Positions 63,932 to 64,000 of a stretch of DNA of 64,000 bases are shown in pieces. The stretch comes from Tsukamurella sp. M9C (GTDB lineage: Bacteria > Actinomycetota > Actinomycetes > Mycobacteriales > Mycobacteriaceae), in contig NZ_JAIULG010000003.1 of NCBI RefSeq assembly GCF_020169415.1, forward strand, positions 124,001 through 188,000, in the 5' to 3' direction. Both the position numbers and the translations under genes were made by a program. Each line of letters begins with the position of its first letter. Positions within the stretch are counted from its first letter, which is position 1. Below the pieces are notes generated by a model that worked only from the letters and a program-made list of their open reading frames with translations, searched no databases and was not told the origin of the DNA.

Positions 63932-64000
63932 GTGCCTTCACCGATCACGACCATCGTCGACGAGCCCGGGATCCACACGATCACCATCGACGCACCCCCC
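63932..64000 (+). CDS. echA20: Enoyl-CoA hydratase EchA20, first 23 codons (continues beyond window)
   Basis: GTG 63932, preceded by AAGGAG, opens a frame reading PSPITTIVDEPGIHTITIDAPP to the window end, the usual N-terminal strand of a crotonase. The position divergent from the SDR pair equals Rv3549c/Rv3550 (echA20), a ring-cleavage enoyl-CoA hydratase-like hydrolase of late steroid C/D-ring degradation. Identification rests mostly on context because so little is visible. Confidence 0.65.
   Translation, partial: MPSPITTIVDEPGIHTITIDAPP

Overview
The window is about 70 % G+C with tightly packed genes, many ATGA/TGATG overlaps and many apparently leaderless promoters. It carries a complete mce4 operon with kstR and cyp125/fadA5/hsa genes. 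This points to a chromosome of the Mycobacteriales, in the Tsukamurella/Gordonia/Rhodococcus/Mycobacterium sphere; Tsukamurella is my guess, but the sequence alone does not fix the genus. I saw no rRNA, tRNA, CRISPR array, insertion sequence, integrase or phage gene, and no gene-free stretch longer than 300 bases.

Layout. (1) 1-14.6 kb is mixed housekeeping and accessory: the 3' part of a Pls/PosA-type NRPS-like membrane protein; a membrane-protein/GntR(YtrA) pair under two palindromic operators; a GNAT; a short M1 metallopeptidase; a YCII(DGPF)/ECF42 sigma pair; a frameshifted PaaI-type thioesterase; rmlC-rmlA; an alpha/beta hydrolase, a saccharopine-dehydrogenase-like protein and a PaaX-like regulator; and rmlB. 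(2) 14.6-28.6 kb holds kstR, then yrbE4A-yrbE4B-mce4A-F (sterol importer) with a fused FadE34/ChsE3-type acyl-CoA dehydrogenase, hsaE, a ferredoxin, and convergent hsaF-hsaG (last steps of ring A/B catabolism). (3) 28.7-32 kb holds a P450, a TetR, an IclR and a SnoaL-like protein. (4) 32-39.3 kb holds two SDRs divergent from fadE26-fadE27-GMC oxidoreductase-fadD17 (fadD17 frameshifted). (5) 39.3-46 kb is unrelated to sterols: LigB-type DNA ligase, a DrrAB-like ABC exporter and an AfsR/SARP-type ATPase regulator. (6) 46.1-64 kb returns to sterol degradation: succinic-semialdehyde-type dehydrogenase / F420 oxidoreductase, PNPOx and nitronate-monooxygenase-like genes / echA19, acyl-CoA synthetase / DUF35-ltp4-ltp3, an MFS exporter, cyp125 / fadA5, an epimerase, two SDRs / start of echA20.

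How it fits together. Mce4/YrbE4 imports cholesterol. CYP125 oxidises the side chain. FadD17, ChsE4-E5 (FadE26-27), EchA19, the SDRs, FadA5, Ltp3/4 with the DUF35 protein and ChsE3 activate and shorten it. HsaE-F-G finish ring degradation to pyruvate and propionyl/acetyl-CoA. Ten KstR-like 14-mers (core AACnnGTT) sit in the relevant intergenic regions, usually between divergent genes. In three cases the box ends exactly 10 nt before the start codon and overlaps the -10 of a leaderless promoter.

The most unusual finds are: three perfect 20-25 bp hairpins, all between convergent genes, with different stems but the same octamer ACCTGCGG at the apex; an 8-codon leader ORF with a Shine-Dalgarno-masking hairpin before yrbE4A; paired IclR-type palindromes; paired YtrA-type operators; and two single-base frameshifts in otherwise intact genes.
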